DNA of 64,000 nucleotides from JAUVPB01 sp965223695 (GTDB lineage: Bacteria; Actinomycetota; Thermoleophilia; Gaiellales; Gaiellaceae): positions 1-64,000 of the forward strand of contig CBDCXJ010000024.1 in NCBI GenBank assembly GCA_965223695.1, written 5' to 3'. Below are positions 37,600 to 46,169 of this stretch, piece after piece. The notes under the pieces are model-generated. The model was not told where the DNA came from and did not search any database. It saw nothing but the letters and a program-made list of their open reading frames with translations. The position numbers and the translations under genes were made by a program. Numbering within the stretch: position 1 is the first letter of the stretch; every line of letters starts with the position of its first letter.

Positions 37600-38160
37600 T
37601 AGTGGTCGAGTGGTACGGCACCACCGACCTGCGCCCACCGCCGGGCTTCACCGGCTGGAAGGGGCGTGTCCTCGGACGAACCGACCCCGAGTACGCTCAG
37701 CTCCTTCGCGACGACACGCCCAGCGCCGTACGCACCGAAGAGGTTGTGTGGGGCGGTGTGCCCGTCGACGGCATTCCCGCACTCGACAACCCGAACAGGG
37801 TCGCTGCAGACGAGGCCGACTTCCTGACACCGGAGGAGCCGGTGTCAGGAATCGCGCTCAACGGTGAGGCGCGGGCCTACCCGTTGCGGATCATGGATTG
37901 GCACGAGATGGCGAACGACGTGATCGGAGGCGTTCCCGTGTCGCTCGCCTACTGCACGCTCTGCGGGGCCGGGATCGCGTTGGATGCGCGAGCTTCAGAC
38001 GGCGAGACCTACACGTTCGGCTCGTCGGGTCTCCTCTTTCGAAGCAACAAGCTGATGTACGACCGGCAGACGCGCACACTCTGGAATCAGTTCACCGGGG
38101 AGGCGGTTCTCGGTGAGCTGATCGGATCGGCGATCGAGTTCGAGCGCGTGCCGGTCGTAC
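37600..38160 (+). pseudogene. DUF3179 domain protein, truncated at both ends
   Basis: Clear DUF3179 homology: DGIPALDNPNRVAADEADFL, VSGIALNGEARAYPLRIMDW, NDVIGGVPVSLAYCTLCGAG, TFGSSGLLFRSNKLMYDRQT and LWNQFTGEAVLGEL. The usual signal peptide is replaced by G-rich junk joined to the IS3 remnant. At about 38160 the C-terminus passes into restriction-subunit sequence. DUF3179 proteins are exported and of unknown function; the WHE and CTLCG motifs suggest metal binding. Confidence 0.75.
37821..37851. repeat. perfect 13-bp inverted repeat inside the DUF3179 relic
   Basis: TTCCTGACACCGG, loop AGGAG, CCGGTGTCAGGAA. It lies inside conserved coding sequence (FLTPEEPVSG), so it may be a coincidence of codon use. 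It has no U-run on either side and is not a typical terminator. Confidence 0.8.
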
Positions 38161-38163
38161 TGC

Positions 38164-38952
38164 TTGCAAGGAAACGCCGAGTTTCGGTATGTGAATCCTA
38201 GCGCGAGACTAGCATGTGAAACACTACCCAAGTCGGCCAGATCTGGCGACATCTTGCTATCAGTTCGTGCACCTGTTGGCGCTCTGAATGTTGCTGACCA
38301 GGATTATGGTATCGGCCGAGGTCTTTGCGCAGTGCGAACTCGGTCTTGTTTGCATGACACCTTCACCTATTACACCCTTGGTGTTGCCAGCGGAGAGCTG
38401 CTTCGGTTGTCCACTGGTAACACCTACGATGCCGTTACTGTCCCCATCGTAGGAGGACTCCGCCTTCCCCTTCCGCCTCTCCCCGAGCAGGCCGCCGTCG
38501 TGCGGTATCTGGATCATGTGGACCGGCGGGTGCGGCGGCTGGTGCGGGCGAAGCGGAAGCTGATCGCGCTGCTCACGGAGCAGAAGCAGGCGATCGTCCA
38601 CTGCGCCGTCACCCGCGGCCTCGACCCCAACGTCCCCCAGAAGGACTCCGGCGTCGAATGGCTAGGCCAGGTGCCCGAGCATTGGGAAGTGCGGCGGATC
38701 AAGAGCCTGTCTCTCGTGAAGCGCGGGGCATCTCCAAGACCTATTGCTGATCAGAAGTACTTCGACGCCAACGGAGAGTTTGCCTGGGTTCGAATCGCAG
38801 ATGTCACGGCCAGCAAACGCTATCTAGAGAAGACAACCCAACGGCTATCCCAGCTTGAGCAATCATTGAGTACTGGCGTGACCTTCAAGAAGGCTCCGAA
38901 GGCGGAAGTGTCGCAACCCGAGACCGAGACGCTTCCCGGCCTCGATGGGTAA
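38164..38952 (+). pseudogene. hsdS: type I restriction specificity subunit (HsdS) fragment
   Basis: The end of the first target-recognition domain (SGDILLSVRAPVGALNVADQ), the central conserved region (LRLPLPPLPEQAAVVRYLDH, AIVHCAVTRGLDPNVPQKDS) and the beginning of the second recognition domain (VEWLGQVPEHWEVRRIKSL) are present. Both ends are missing: it begins at the DUF3179 joint and stops at repeat X. No hsdM or hsdR is in the window, so it is inactive alone. The first recognition-domain stretch is noticeably AT-richer than the rest. Confidence 0.85.
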
Positions 38953-39041
38953 ACCTCGGCCGGATCGTGGGTAACCGCCCGCGTCGGTAGCCTGGAGGCC
39001 CTATGGACACTGGCCTACAGCGTTTCGCTAGACCCTCATAG
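38946..39041 (+). repeat. terminus-type repeat X, copy 4, abutting hisF
   Basis: 96 nt. It starts TGGGTAAACCTCGGCCGGAT, repeats TGGGTAACCGC and ends GTTTCGCTAGACCCTCATAG. The final G is the first base of the hisF GTG start codon. Same orientation as copy 3 and opposite to copy 1. Confidence 0.7.
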
Positions 39042-39784
39042 TGCCGCTCGCACGCCTCATTCCCTGCCTCGACGTGGCCGGCGGTCGCGTTGTCAAGGGC
39101 ATCAAGTTCGAGGGCCTGCGCGATGTCGGCGACCCGGTCGAGCTCGGCGCCGCGTACTCGGACGCGGGAGCCGACGAGCTCGTCTTCCTCGACATCAAGG
39201 CCACCGTCGACAACCGCGACTCGCTGGTCGAGCTGGTCGAGAACGTCGCGGAGCGTCTCGCCATTCCCTTCACGGTAGGCGGCGGCGTGCGAGGCGTCGA
39301 GGACGCCGAGCGGCTCCTGCTCGCAGGCGCGGACAAGGTGTCGGTCAACAGTGCCGCTGTCGCCGACCCTGGGCTGCTCACCCGGCTCGCCGAGCTGCTC
39401 GGCTCGCAGGCCGTCGTGATCGCGATCGATACGAAAGGCGGCACGGTCTACACGCACGCGGGCGGCCGCGCTGCGGACCGCGACACCGTCGAGTGGGCTC
39501 GCGAAGCCCAGGAGCGCGGCGCTGGCGAGATCCTGCTCACCTCGATCGACGCCGACGGCACGCGTGACGGGTATGACCTCGAGATCACCGAGCGGGTCGC
39601 CGACGCCGTCTCGGTCCCCGTGATCGCGTCAGGGGGGGCGGGCAACGAACGTCATGTCGCCGACGCGCTTGGCGTGGCGCAGGCTGCACTGCTCGGGTCC
39701 ATCCTGCACGAGAACCCCGACCGCCTTCGCACCCTGCGCGATCAGCTGCGCGCTGACGGAATCGAGTTACGCGATGCCGCGTGA
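39041..39784 (+). CDS. hisF: imidazole glycerol phosphate synthase, cyclase subunit HisF
   Basis: 247 residues, full length. A (beta/alpha)8 barrel with ARLIPCLDVAGGRVVKG (catalytic Asp), DELVFLDIKA, FTVGGGVRGVEDAERLL and LLTSIDADGTRDGYDLE (second catalytic Asp), and VIASGGAGNERHV. It makes IGP and AICAR from PRFAR with HisH ammonia. The GTG start directly joins repeat X and has no visible SD, and the upstream his genes (hisA, hisH) are not here. It overlaps hisIE by 11 nt. Confidence 0.95.
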   Translation: MPLARLIPCLDVAGGRVVKGIKFEGLRDVGDPVELGAAYSDAGADELVFLDIKATVDNRDSLVELVENVAERLAIPFTVGGGVRGVEDAERLLLAGADKVSVNSAAVADPGLLTRLAELLGSQAVVIAIDTKGGTVYTHAGGRAADRDTVEWAREAQERGAGEILLTSIDADGTRDGYDLEITERVADAVSVPVIASGGAGNERHVADALGVAQAALLGSILHENPDRLRTLRDQLRADGIELRDAA

Positions 39785-40349
39785 ACGAGAGCGCGAGTTG
39801 AAGGCGGCGATTGTGCAGGACGCCGCATCGCTGCGCGTTCTCATGCTCGCCTGGATGGACGAGGAGGCGCTCGCCCTCACCCGTGAGACCGGGCTCGTGC
39901 ACTTCTGGAGCCGCTCTCGCCAGAAGCTGTGGAAGAAGGGCGAGAGCTCGGGCAATACGCTCGCCGTCGTCGAGCTCAAGGACGACTGCGACGGCGATGC
40001 GATTCTCGTCAAGGTGACGCCGAGCGGCCCCGCCTGTCACACGGGCTCGACATCGTGCTTCGCGCCCGAGACCTGGCGGCGTGTCGCTGAGCGCGCGCTG
40101 ACCCGGCCAGAGGGCTCGTACGTCTCCAGCCTTCTCGACGCCGGCGTGGCGAAATGTGCGCAGAAGCTTGGTGAAGAGGGTGTCGAGGCCGCGCTGGCTG
40201 CGGTTGACGAGAGTGATGAGCGGCTCGTCTCGGAGCTCGCCGACGTCTGGTTTGCCAGCTACGTGGTGCTTGCCGCGCGCGGGCTCGACCCGGCGGCGGT
40301 CGAGGAGGAGCTCACCCGACGGGCACGCGAGGCCGACGCCCGCAACTAG
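39774..40349 (+). CDS. hisI: bifunctional phosphoribosyl-AMP cyclohydrolase / PR-ATP pyrophosphatase HisIE
   Basis: 191 residues. The N-terminal HisI domain (about 1-110) has VLMLAWMDEEAL, HFWSRSRQKLWKKGESSGN, DDCDGDAI and ACHTGSTSCF with the zinc cysteines. The C-terminal HisE domain has YVSSLLDAGVAKCAQKLGEE and ELADVWFASYVVL. It catalyses steps 2 and 3 of histidine synthesis. The ATG at 39774 overlaps the end of hisF, so translation is coupled. Confidence 0.95.
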   Translation: MPRERERELKAAIVQDAASLRVLMLAWMDEEALALTRETGLVHFWSRSRQKLWKKGESSGNTLAVVELKDDCDGDAILVKVTPSGPACHTGSTSCFAPETWRRVAERALTRPEGSYVSSLLDAGVAKCAQKLGEEGVEAALAAVDESDERLVSELADVWFASYVVLAARGLDPAAVEEELTRRAREADARN

Positions 40350-40512
40350 AACGGTCCAGAGCCCCTCGGCCGGGTGACTCTTCGCGGCTTCGTCAACACG
40401 CCCGTCGCACACTCCTTACCCGTCGCTAACGGCATCGCGCTACCCTGGGATAGAGATCCTGCCGTTCCCGAGGGATCCAGATCGTCCAGCGCACTACCGA
40501 TCAAGGACTTAC

Positions 40513-41682
40513 GTGAACAGACCGACTCGTACGCTGCTCGCGCTCGCTCTGCTCATCGCGACCGCCACGCTCCTTGCTCCCACAGCGAGCGGGGCCCGCA
40601 AGATGTGGATGGGCTTCCAGGACGACCGCGCCTTCACGGAGCTGCCCGACAGAAACGCATGGCTTGACCGCGCTGCGCTGGCCAACGCGACGATCATCCG
40701 AACGACCGTCATCTGGGCCAAGGTCGCCCCGACCCGGCCCGCCAAGCCCGGCGATCACACCGATCCCGCCTACGACTGGGCCGCCGTCGATGAGCTCGTG
40801 CGGAGCGCGGATGCGCGCAACATCAAGGTCCTGATGACGCTTCTGGGCACGCCTCCGTGGGCCAATCGAGGCAAGAGCCAGAACTTCGCACCCCGCAAGG
40901 CAAACATGTTCAAGCAGTTTGCCAAGGCGGTCGCGACACGCTACTCGGGCAACGCCGGCCTCCCAGAGGTGCGGCACTTCACGATCAACAACGAGCCCAA
41001 CGCCGCGCGCTTCCTGATGCCGCAGTTCAGGAACAACGGGCGCAAGTCGGTTGGGCCGGCCATCTATGTCAACAAGTGGGTACTTCCCGGTATCAAGGGC
41101 ATCAGGGCCGGAAACCGCGACGCGAAGATCGGCATTGGCGTCACCTCGCCGCGGGGGCGCAAGAAGAACCGCAACAAGGGTGCCGGACAGCACTTCCCGG
41201 CCGAGTTCATGCGGGGCGTCGCGAAGGCCTGCCGGGGTCGCTGCAAGGGTGTTGCGTTTGCGCATCACCCGTACGCGGTGAATGCGACGAAGAAGGGTCC
41301 CAACGCACGCTTCCGCTACCCAGCCGTCGCGCTCAACAACCTTCCGAGGTTCAACCGCGACCTGAAGCGCTGGTTCGGCCTGAAGAAGCGACCACGCATG
41401 TGGATCACCGAGTACGGCTTCTTCTCGAATCCGCCGAACACGAGCAAGGACGGCGTGCCTGTCGCCCGACACGCGCTGTTCCTCAAGCAGGCGGTCAGGA
41501 AGGCAAAGAGACTCGGCTACGTCGACATGTTCGTCTGGTTCATCATGCTCGACGACGCCGGAGCGCGGAACCCGATCGTCTGGGAAGCCTCGGGCGGCGT
41601 CATCGACCGCGCGAACGTCGCGCAGCCGGCCCACGCTGCCTACCAGAAGATCGCGTCGACGATCCGCCCGCCAACGAACTAA
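40513..41682 (+). CDS. secreted glycoside-hydrolase-like (TIM-barrel, clan GH-A) protein
   Basis: 389 residues. A signal peptide (RTLLALALLIATATLLAPTASGA) leads to a TIM-barrel resembling cellulase/GH5- or GH39-like enzymes. FTINNEPNA carries the probable acid/base Glu and MWITEYGFFS the probable nucleophile Glu, and VAFAHHPYAV lies between. The basic linker-like segment (SPRGRKKNRNKGAGQH) is unusual. It probably acts on an extracellular polysaccharide. GTG start. It stands alone after hisIE, about 160 nt downstream. Confidence 0.8.
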   Translation: MNRPTRTLLALALLIATATLLAPTASGARKMWMGFQDDRAFTELPDRNAWLDRAALANATIIRTTVIWAKVAPTRPAKPGDHTDPAYDWAAVDELVRSADARNIKVLMTLLGTPPWANRGKSQNFAPRKANMFKQFAKAVATRYSGNAGLPEVRHFTINNEPNAARFLMPQFRNNGRKSVGPAIYVNKWVLPGIKGIRAGNRDAKIGIGVTSPRGRKKNRNKGAGQHFPAEFMRGVAKACRGRCKGVAFAHHPYAVNATKKGPNARFRYPAVALNNLPRFNRDLKRWFGLKKRPRMWITEYGFFSNPPNTSKDGVPVARHALFLKQAVRKAKRLGYVDMFVWFIMLDDAGARNPIVWEASGGVIDRANVAQPAHAAYQKIASTIRPPTN

Positions 41683-41694
41683 CCACCGGACCGT

Positions 41695-42465
41695 CTAGAC
41701 GACGCGCGGCGAGCTCTGCCGCCGGGCGAGGACTACCAGCAGCGCCACGAGGGCGATGAGCGCGTACGTCAGCCACTTCGTCGCCTCGCCAGCTGCCGCG
41801 ATGCTCTGGAAGACCGCGTAGCCAAGCATGACCGTCAGCGTCGCCCACGCCGCGGCGCTCGGGATGTCGTAGACGAGGAATGTCCGCGCTGGCATGCGCG
41901 AGGCACCGGCGAGGAACGGTGCGACCGCGCGCACGACGCCGATAAAGCGTCCGAGCGCAACTGCGCGTCCACCATGGCGCTCGAAGAAGCCCTCGGCGCG
42001 CTCCATGTGCGCCGCGCGTAGGCCAACGCGCGAGCCGTGCTTCAGCACGAACGGGCGGCCCAGGCGGCGACCCAGGAAGAAACTGACCGTGTCGCCGGCG
42101 ACAGCGCAGGCCCAGACGAGGAGAATGAGCGGGGCAAGATCGACGGCCCCCTCTCCCGCCAGGATCCCGCCGACGATGATCGCGCTCTCGCCCGGAACGA
42201 GGAGTCCGACCAGGGCTCCCGTCTCGAGAAAGGCGAGGACACCGACGAGCAGGTACGTCCAGCCTCCGAGCGTCGAGGCGGCTCGTTCGATCGTGCGCTC
42301 GAGGTCGGGCAGGTTGTACAGCTCGACGCCGTAGGTGACGAGCGCCGCGGCCGCGGCGAGGCCCGCGAGCGCGAGGACGGCCCGGTCGCGTTGCGGTCGC
42401 CGTCGCCACCACCTGAGGGTTCCGATTGCGAGCGCCAGCCCGGCAAGCGTTGGGAGGACGCGCAC
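41695..42465 (-). CDS. DedA-family membrane protein
   Basis: 256 residues from the GTG at 42465, chosen because the longer frame would run into the opposite gene and encodes a Ser/Pro/Arg-rich nonsense stretch. The DedA/VTT core is visible: FLETGALVGLLVPGESAII, ACAVAGDTVSFFLGRRLGRP, FFERHGGRAVALGRFIGVVR and PFLAGASRMPARTFLVYD, with several membrane helices. An extra N-terminal helix pair precedes the core. DedA proteins are lipid scramblase or undecaprenyl-phosphate flippase candidates. Confidence 0.88.
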   Translation of the reverse strand: MRVLPTLAGLALAIGTLRWWRRRPQRDRAVLALAGLAAAAALVTYGVELYNLPDLERTIERAASTLGGWTYLLVGVLAFLETGALVGLLVPGESAIIVGGILAGEGAVDLAPLILLVWACAVAGDTVSFFLGRRLGRPFVLKHGSRVGLRAAHMERAEGFFERHGGRAVALGRFIGVVRAVAPFLAGASRMPARTFLVYDIPSAAAWATLTVMLGYAVFQSIAAAGEATKWLTYALIALVALLVVLARRQSSPRVV

Positions 42466-42478
42466 GCGATCAGGGTAG

Positions 42479-43798
42479 ATGTGGCGGCTGGCCTCGACCG
42501 CCGGCGCGGCGATACTGCGCGGCGTGCTCCGCGCGCCAGATCCTCGCGGCGACGGCCGTGGCGACCGCGGCGATGGCGGTGACCGTGGCCGCCGGATCGG
42601 CTGGCTGCCGGCGCTGATCGTGCTGTTCATCGCTGCCGGCTGGGCTGTCGCCGCTTACCTCTTGCTGCGCACGCAGGTTCCGGGCGATCTTCAGCTTCCG
42701 TCACTCGAGGAGGCCGATTTCTTCGCGCGCGCCCAGCTCGAAGAGGCCGAGAGCTACGACCGCTTCTCGCGGATCAACTGGATCCTGTCGACTGTCGCTC
42801 TGCTCGTCTCGTTGGCTGCGTATGCGCGCTGGGGCCACCATTTCACCCGTGAGTCGGCAGCCGGGCGGATCGGCACCGGGATGCTTCTCGCGATGCTCGG
42901 CTTTGCGATCGTTTGGCTCGTCCAGGTCCCGTTCGGGATCGCCCAGCTCTGGTGGGACCGCCGCCACGACGTCGCCGAGCTCAACTACATCGAGTGGCTG
43001 GTCGGCAACTGGATCTCGCTGGGTACCGAGTTCCTGTTCGTCAGCTTCGCGATTCTCATCGTCATGGGCGTCGCCGGTTTCCTCGGTCACCGGTGGTGGC
43101 TGCTGGGGGCGCCGGTCTTCGTAGGTGTTGCGCTGCTCTTTGCCTTTACGTTCCCGTACCTCCTTCCGGGCATCGAGGAGCTGGAAGACCGCCAGCTCGC
43201 GCGCGACGCGAACGCACTTGCGGTCGAGCTAGGTGTCGAGGAGGTGCCCGTACGGGTCGAGAACGTCGACGAGTTCACCGACAGCGCGAACGCCTTCGCA
43301 GGCGGGCTCGGCCCGAGCCGCAAGGTCGTCCTCTGGAACACGCTCCTCGACGGGCGTTTCTCGGACGGTGAGGTGCGGGTCGTGCTCACCCACGAGTTCG
43401 CGCACCACTCCGAGAACCACATCTGGAAGGGCGTCGCCTGGTACGCGCTGCTCGCGATTCCCGGTGCATATCTCATCGCTCGCTTCACGCGCCGTCGTGG
43501 TGGCATGCGCGAGGCGCAAGCCGTGCCGGTCGCGCTGCTCGTCTTCGTCGTGCTCAACGTGCTCGCGATGCCGATCGACAACCTGATCTCGCGTCGCTAC
43601 GAGGCCGAGGCCGACTGGATCGCGCTGCAGGTGACGAACGACCCGGACTCTGCGCGTGAGCTGTTCCAGAACTTCGCCGAGACGGCACTGCAGGATCCCA
43701 CGCCGCCCGGCTGGGCCTTCGTCTGGCTCGACAGCCATCCGACGCTGCTGCAGCGCACGGCGATGGCCGAGGCCTGGGAAGCGCAGCAGTCGCCCTAG
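42479..43798 (+). CDS. M48-family (Ste24/HtpX-like) membrane metalloprotease
   Basis: Up to 439 residues. An N-terminal domain with several helices is followed by the zinc-protease motif LTHEFAHHSENH (first His at 305 from this start) and the third ligand in SRRYEAEADWIAL, then a helix and SHPTLLQRTAMAEAW. This is the CAAX-protease/Ste24 layout. The first 40 residues are Gly/Arg/Asp-rich and unlikely to be translated; a start near the hydrophobic GWLPALIVLFIAAGW is probable. Divergent from dedA. Confidence 0.9.
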   Translation: MWRLASTAGAAILRGVLRAPDPRGDGRGDRGDGGDRGRRIGWLPALIVLFIAAGWAVAAYLLLRTQVPGDLQLPSLEEADFFARAQLEEAESYDRFSRINWILSTVALLVSLAAYARWGHHFTRESAAGRIGTGMLLAMLGFAIVWLVQVPFGIAQLWWDRRHDVAELNYIEWLVGNWISLGTEFLFVSFAILIVMGVAGFLGHRWWLLGAPVFVGVALLFAFTFPYLLPGIEELEDRQLARDANALAVELGVEEVPVRVENVDEFTDSANAFAGGLGPSRKVVLWNTLLDGRFSDGEVRVVLTHEFAHHSENHIWKGVAWYALLAIPGAYLIARFTRRRGGMREAQAVPVALLVFVVLNVLAMPIDNLISRRYEAEADWIALQVTNDPDSARELFQNFAETALQDPTPPGWAFVWLDSHPTLLQRTAMAEAWEAQQSP

Positions 43799-43858
43799 GC
43801 ACTGTGCCTCCGCCGGGCAGGCGGCGCGAAATCGTGGAATCAACCATAGGGTCGAGCG

Positions 43859-44767
43859 ATGTTGAAGCGCATGTCAGCAGAGGCGCTGCTGTTCGTCACG
43901 ATGGTGATCTACGCGTTCAACTTCTCGGCGGCGAAGTTCTCGCTCGAGCACGGGTTCGAGCCGCTTTCCTGGTCGTCGGTTCGCTTCGCAGTCGCGGCCG
44001 CGCTCTTCTCTGCGATCACGCTGGCGCGCGAGAAGACGCTCACCGTCGCGCGCATCGACCTCAAGTGGCTCGCGCTACTTGCGCTCGTTGGCATCGTTGC
44101 CAACCAGCTCGCGTTCGCCTTTGCGCTCGATCGCGCGAGCGCGTCCTCGACGTCGCTGTTGTTCGGCACCTTCCCGATCTTCGTGGCGCTGATCGCGAGC
44201 GCCGTCGGCATCGAGCAGCTGAGGCGGCGCCACTGGCTCGCGACCGTCGTCTCGTTCGGTGGCGTTGCCCTCGTCGCCGGCTTCGGCGGAACGAGCTTCG
44301 ACGGCGGGGTAATCGGCGTGTTGCTCGGTCTAGCGGTCGCCGTCTTCTGGGCCGCCTATTCGGTTGGCATCCGCCCGCTGCTCGAGCGCTATAGCCCGTA
44401 CCTCGTCAGCACCTGGGTGATGATGCTCGGGGCGGTCCCGCTCGCCGTGGTCGCGATTGCGCATCTACTGGGTCAGAACTGGGGCGCGATCACCGGTCTC
44501 GCCTGGGCGGCATGGGCATACACCGTGGTGTTCGGTCTCGTCATCGCCAACCTCACCTACTTCACCTCGATCGTGCGCGTCGGGGCGGCGCGCGCGTCGA
44601 TCTACCTGAATATGCAGCCCTTCCTGGGCGCCTTGCTGGCCGTTGCCGTGCTCTCGGAGGAGCTGAGCGGACCGCAGATCGCCGGGGGCTTCGTGATCGG
44701 CCTTGCGATCCTGATCGTGCGCGGCTTCAAGCCGGTCCGGCTGCGCGTGCGAGCGGACGTGGAGTAG
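43859..44767 (+). CDS. EamA/DMT-family transporter
   Basis: 302 residues with ten predicted membrane helices in two EamA repeats. The first begins ALLFVTMVIYAFNFSAAKFS, the second GVLLGLAVAVFWAAYSVGIR. It ends with a short basic tail. The family exports metabolites such as amino acids; the substrate is not predictable. It lies 60 nt after the protease gene. Confidence 0.9.
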   Translation: MLKRMSAEALLFVTMVIYAFNFSAAKFSLEHGFEPLSWSSVRFAVAAALFSAITLAREKTLTVARIDLKWLALLALVGIVANQLAFAFALDRASASSTSLLFGTFPIFVALIASAVGIEQLRRRHWLATVVSFGGVALVAGFGGTSFDGGVIGVLLGLAVAVFWAAYSVGIRPLLERYSPYLVSTWVMMLGAVPLAVVAIAHLLGQNWGAITGLAWAAWAYTVVFGLVIANLTYFTSIVRVGAARASIYLNMQPFLGALLAVAVLSEELSGPQIAGGFVIGLAILIVRGFKPVRLRVRADVE

Positions 44768-44793
44768 GGCGCGGTCAGACCTAGGTCAACCGT

Positions 44794-45666
44794 CTAGCGC
44801 GCCGGGGCGCGGTGCGCGCCCTCGAGTCGCGCGACGATCTCGCGCGTCGCCGTCGAGCCGTTGAGGGTGTAGAAGTGCAGGCCGGGCACGCCGCCGTCGA
44901 GCAGCTCGCCGCAGAGACGCGTTGCCTCGGCGATGCCGGCGGCTCGGACGGCGTCGGGATCGTCGCCCTGTGCTGTCAGCCGTTTGAAGAGCCACCCGGG
45001 GAACTCTGAGCCCTGCATCTCGGCCATGCGCTGTGTTGCCTTGATCGAGAGGACGGGCATTACACCCGGCACGACCGGCTTCTCGATGCCGCGCGCGGCG
45101 AGCGATTCGACGAGCTCGAAGTACTGCTCGGCGGCGAAGAAGAAGTTCGTGATCGCGAAGTCGGCGTGTGCGAGCTTCTCGGCCGTTCGCGCGCGGTCAT
45201 CCTCGTGGCTCTGCGCGCGGGCGTGTGGATGCGGGTAGGCGGCGACGCCGATCGAGAACTCGCCGACCGCGCGGATCAGCTCGACGAGCTCGAGCGCATA
45301 GGTGAGCTCTCCCCGCGGCGTGTCCGGATCCTTTGGCGGATCGCCGCCGAGGGCAAGGATGTTCTCGAGGCTCGAGCGCTCGTAGCGGCCCACGAGCTCG
45401 GCGAGCTCGGCCCGCGTGTGCGCCGTACAGGTCAGGTGAGCCATCGCCGTCATCGAGGTGTTGTCGTTAATGCGGAGCACGAGATCGTGCGTGCGCTCGC
45501 GAGTCGAGCCGCCCGCCCCGTACGTGACCGAGACGAAGCCGGGGTTGAGGGGCTCGAGCTCGACGAGCGCCGCCTCCAGCTTCTCGGCCGCGTCGTCGGT
45601 CTTCGGCGGAAAGAACTCGAACGAATAGCAGGTGGACTGGGCGAGAATGTCGCGTATCTGTGCCAC
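44794..45666 (-). CDS. metF: methylenetetrahydrofolate reductase
   Basis: 290 residues from the GTG at 45666. Typical FAD-dependent TIM-barrel: YSFEFFPPKTDDA with the catalytic Glu, FVSVTYGAGGSTRERT, AHLTCTAHTRAEL, ILALGGDPP, IGVAAYPHPHA, ITNFFFAAEQYF and VPGVMPVLS. It reduces 5,10-methylene-THF to 5-methyl-THF for methionine synthesis. The longer frame to 45759 overlaps the divergent hsp20 start and is rejected. A palindrome at 45682-45700 lies just upstream. Confidence 0.95.
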   Translation of the reverse strand: MAQIRDILAQSTCYSFEFFPPKTDDAAEKLEAALVELEPLNPGFVSVTYGAGGSTRERTHDLVLRINDNTSMTAMAHLTCTAHTRAELAELVGRYERSSLENILALGGDPPKDPDTPRGELTYALELVELIRAVGEFSIGVAAYPHPHARAQSHEDDRARTAEKLAHADFAITNFFFAAEQYFELVESLAARGIEKPVVPGVMPVLSIKATQRMAEMQGSEFPGWLFKRLTAQGDDPDAVRAAGIAEATRLCGELLDGGVPGLHFYTLNGSTATREIVARLEGAHRAPAR

Positions 45667-45681
45667 GAGTGTCGCTAACAG

Positions 45682-45700
45682 CGTAGATACGGCATCTACG
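45682..45700. promoter_or_regulatory. palindromic putative operator between metF and hsp20-lon
   Basis: CGTAGAT-ACGGC-ATCTACG is a perfect 7-bp inverted repeat with a 5-bp spacer in the 44-nt gap between the two divergent starts. Its position suits a repressor site controlling one or both operons. It does not match the HAIR or CIRCE heat-shock consensus that I know. Confidence 0.45.
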
Positions 45701-45710
45701 GCTGGATACG

Positions 45711-46169
45711 ATGGATCGGGGCGGCACCACCAAGCCGCGGCCGAGGGGCCGTATGCCAACCCAGACTGACGTGGACGACCTCTTCAGCGATCTCTGGCAG
45801 CTGCCGCGCTCGACCGGTGGCCGAGGCGGCTTCCAGCCGGCCGTCGATCTCTACCGGCGGGAGGATCCTCCCGCGCTCGTTGCCGTTGTCGAGCTGCCTG
45901 GCGTCGACCCTGGTGATGTCGAGATCGCCGTCGCCGACGGGCAGCTTCTGATCGCCGGAACCCGGCGGCGGCGCGTCGAGGGCGAGCGCGTCGTCCAGCT
46001 CGAGGTCGAGTACGGCGCCTTTCGCCGGCAGATCGCCCTTCCCGACGACGTCGATGCGAGCGCCGCCGACGCGTATTTCGATCGCGGGTTGCTGACGATC
46101 ACGTTGCCGGTCGCGCGTCGCGCCGTGCTGCGCAGGAGCGTCACGATCACGATGACGCGCGCCACGTGA
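45711..46169 (+). CDS. Hsp20/alpha-crystallin small heat-shock protein
   Basis: 152 residues from the first ATG (a second at 45753, MPTQTDVDDLF, is equally likely). The alpha-crystallin domain runs from FQPAVDLYRREDPPALVAVV through ELPGVDPGDVEIAV, FRRQIALPDDVD and YFDRGLLTITLPV. An ATP-independent holdase chaperone. Its stop overlaps the lon start (GTGA), tying chaperone and protease into one operon. Confidence 0.92.
   Translation: MDRGGTTKPRPRGRMPTQTDVDDLFSDLWQLPRSTGGRGGFQPAVDLYRREDPPALVAVVELPGVDPGDVEIAVADGQLLIAGTRRRRVEGERVVQLEVEYGAFRRQIALPDDVDASAADAYFDRGLLTITLPVARRAVLRRSVTITMTRAT

Noticed and set aside
44779..44784. CCTAGG between EamA gene and metF as another IS481 target or att site
   Set aside because: Flanks show no IS ends and no gene is disrupted; CCTAGG also appears at gene stops, so it is not informative alone.
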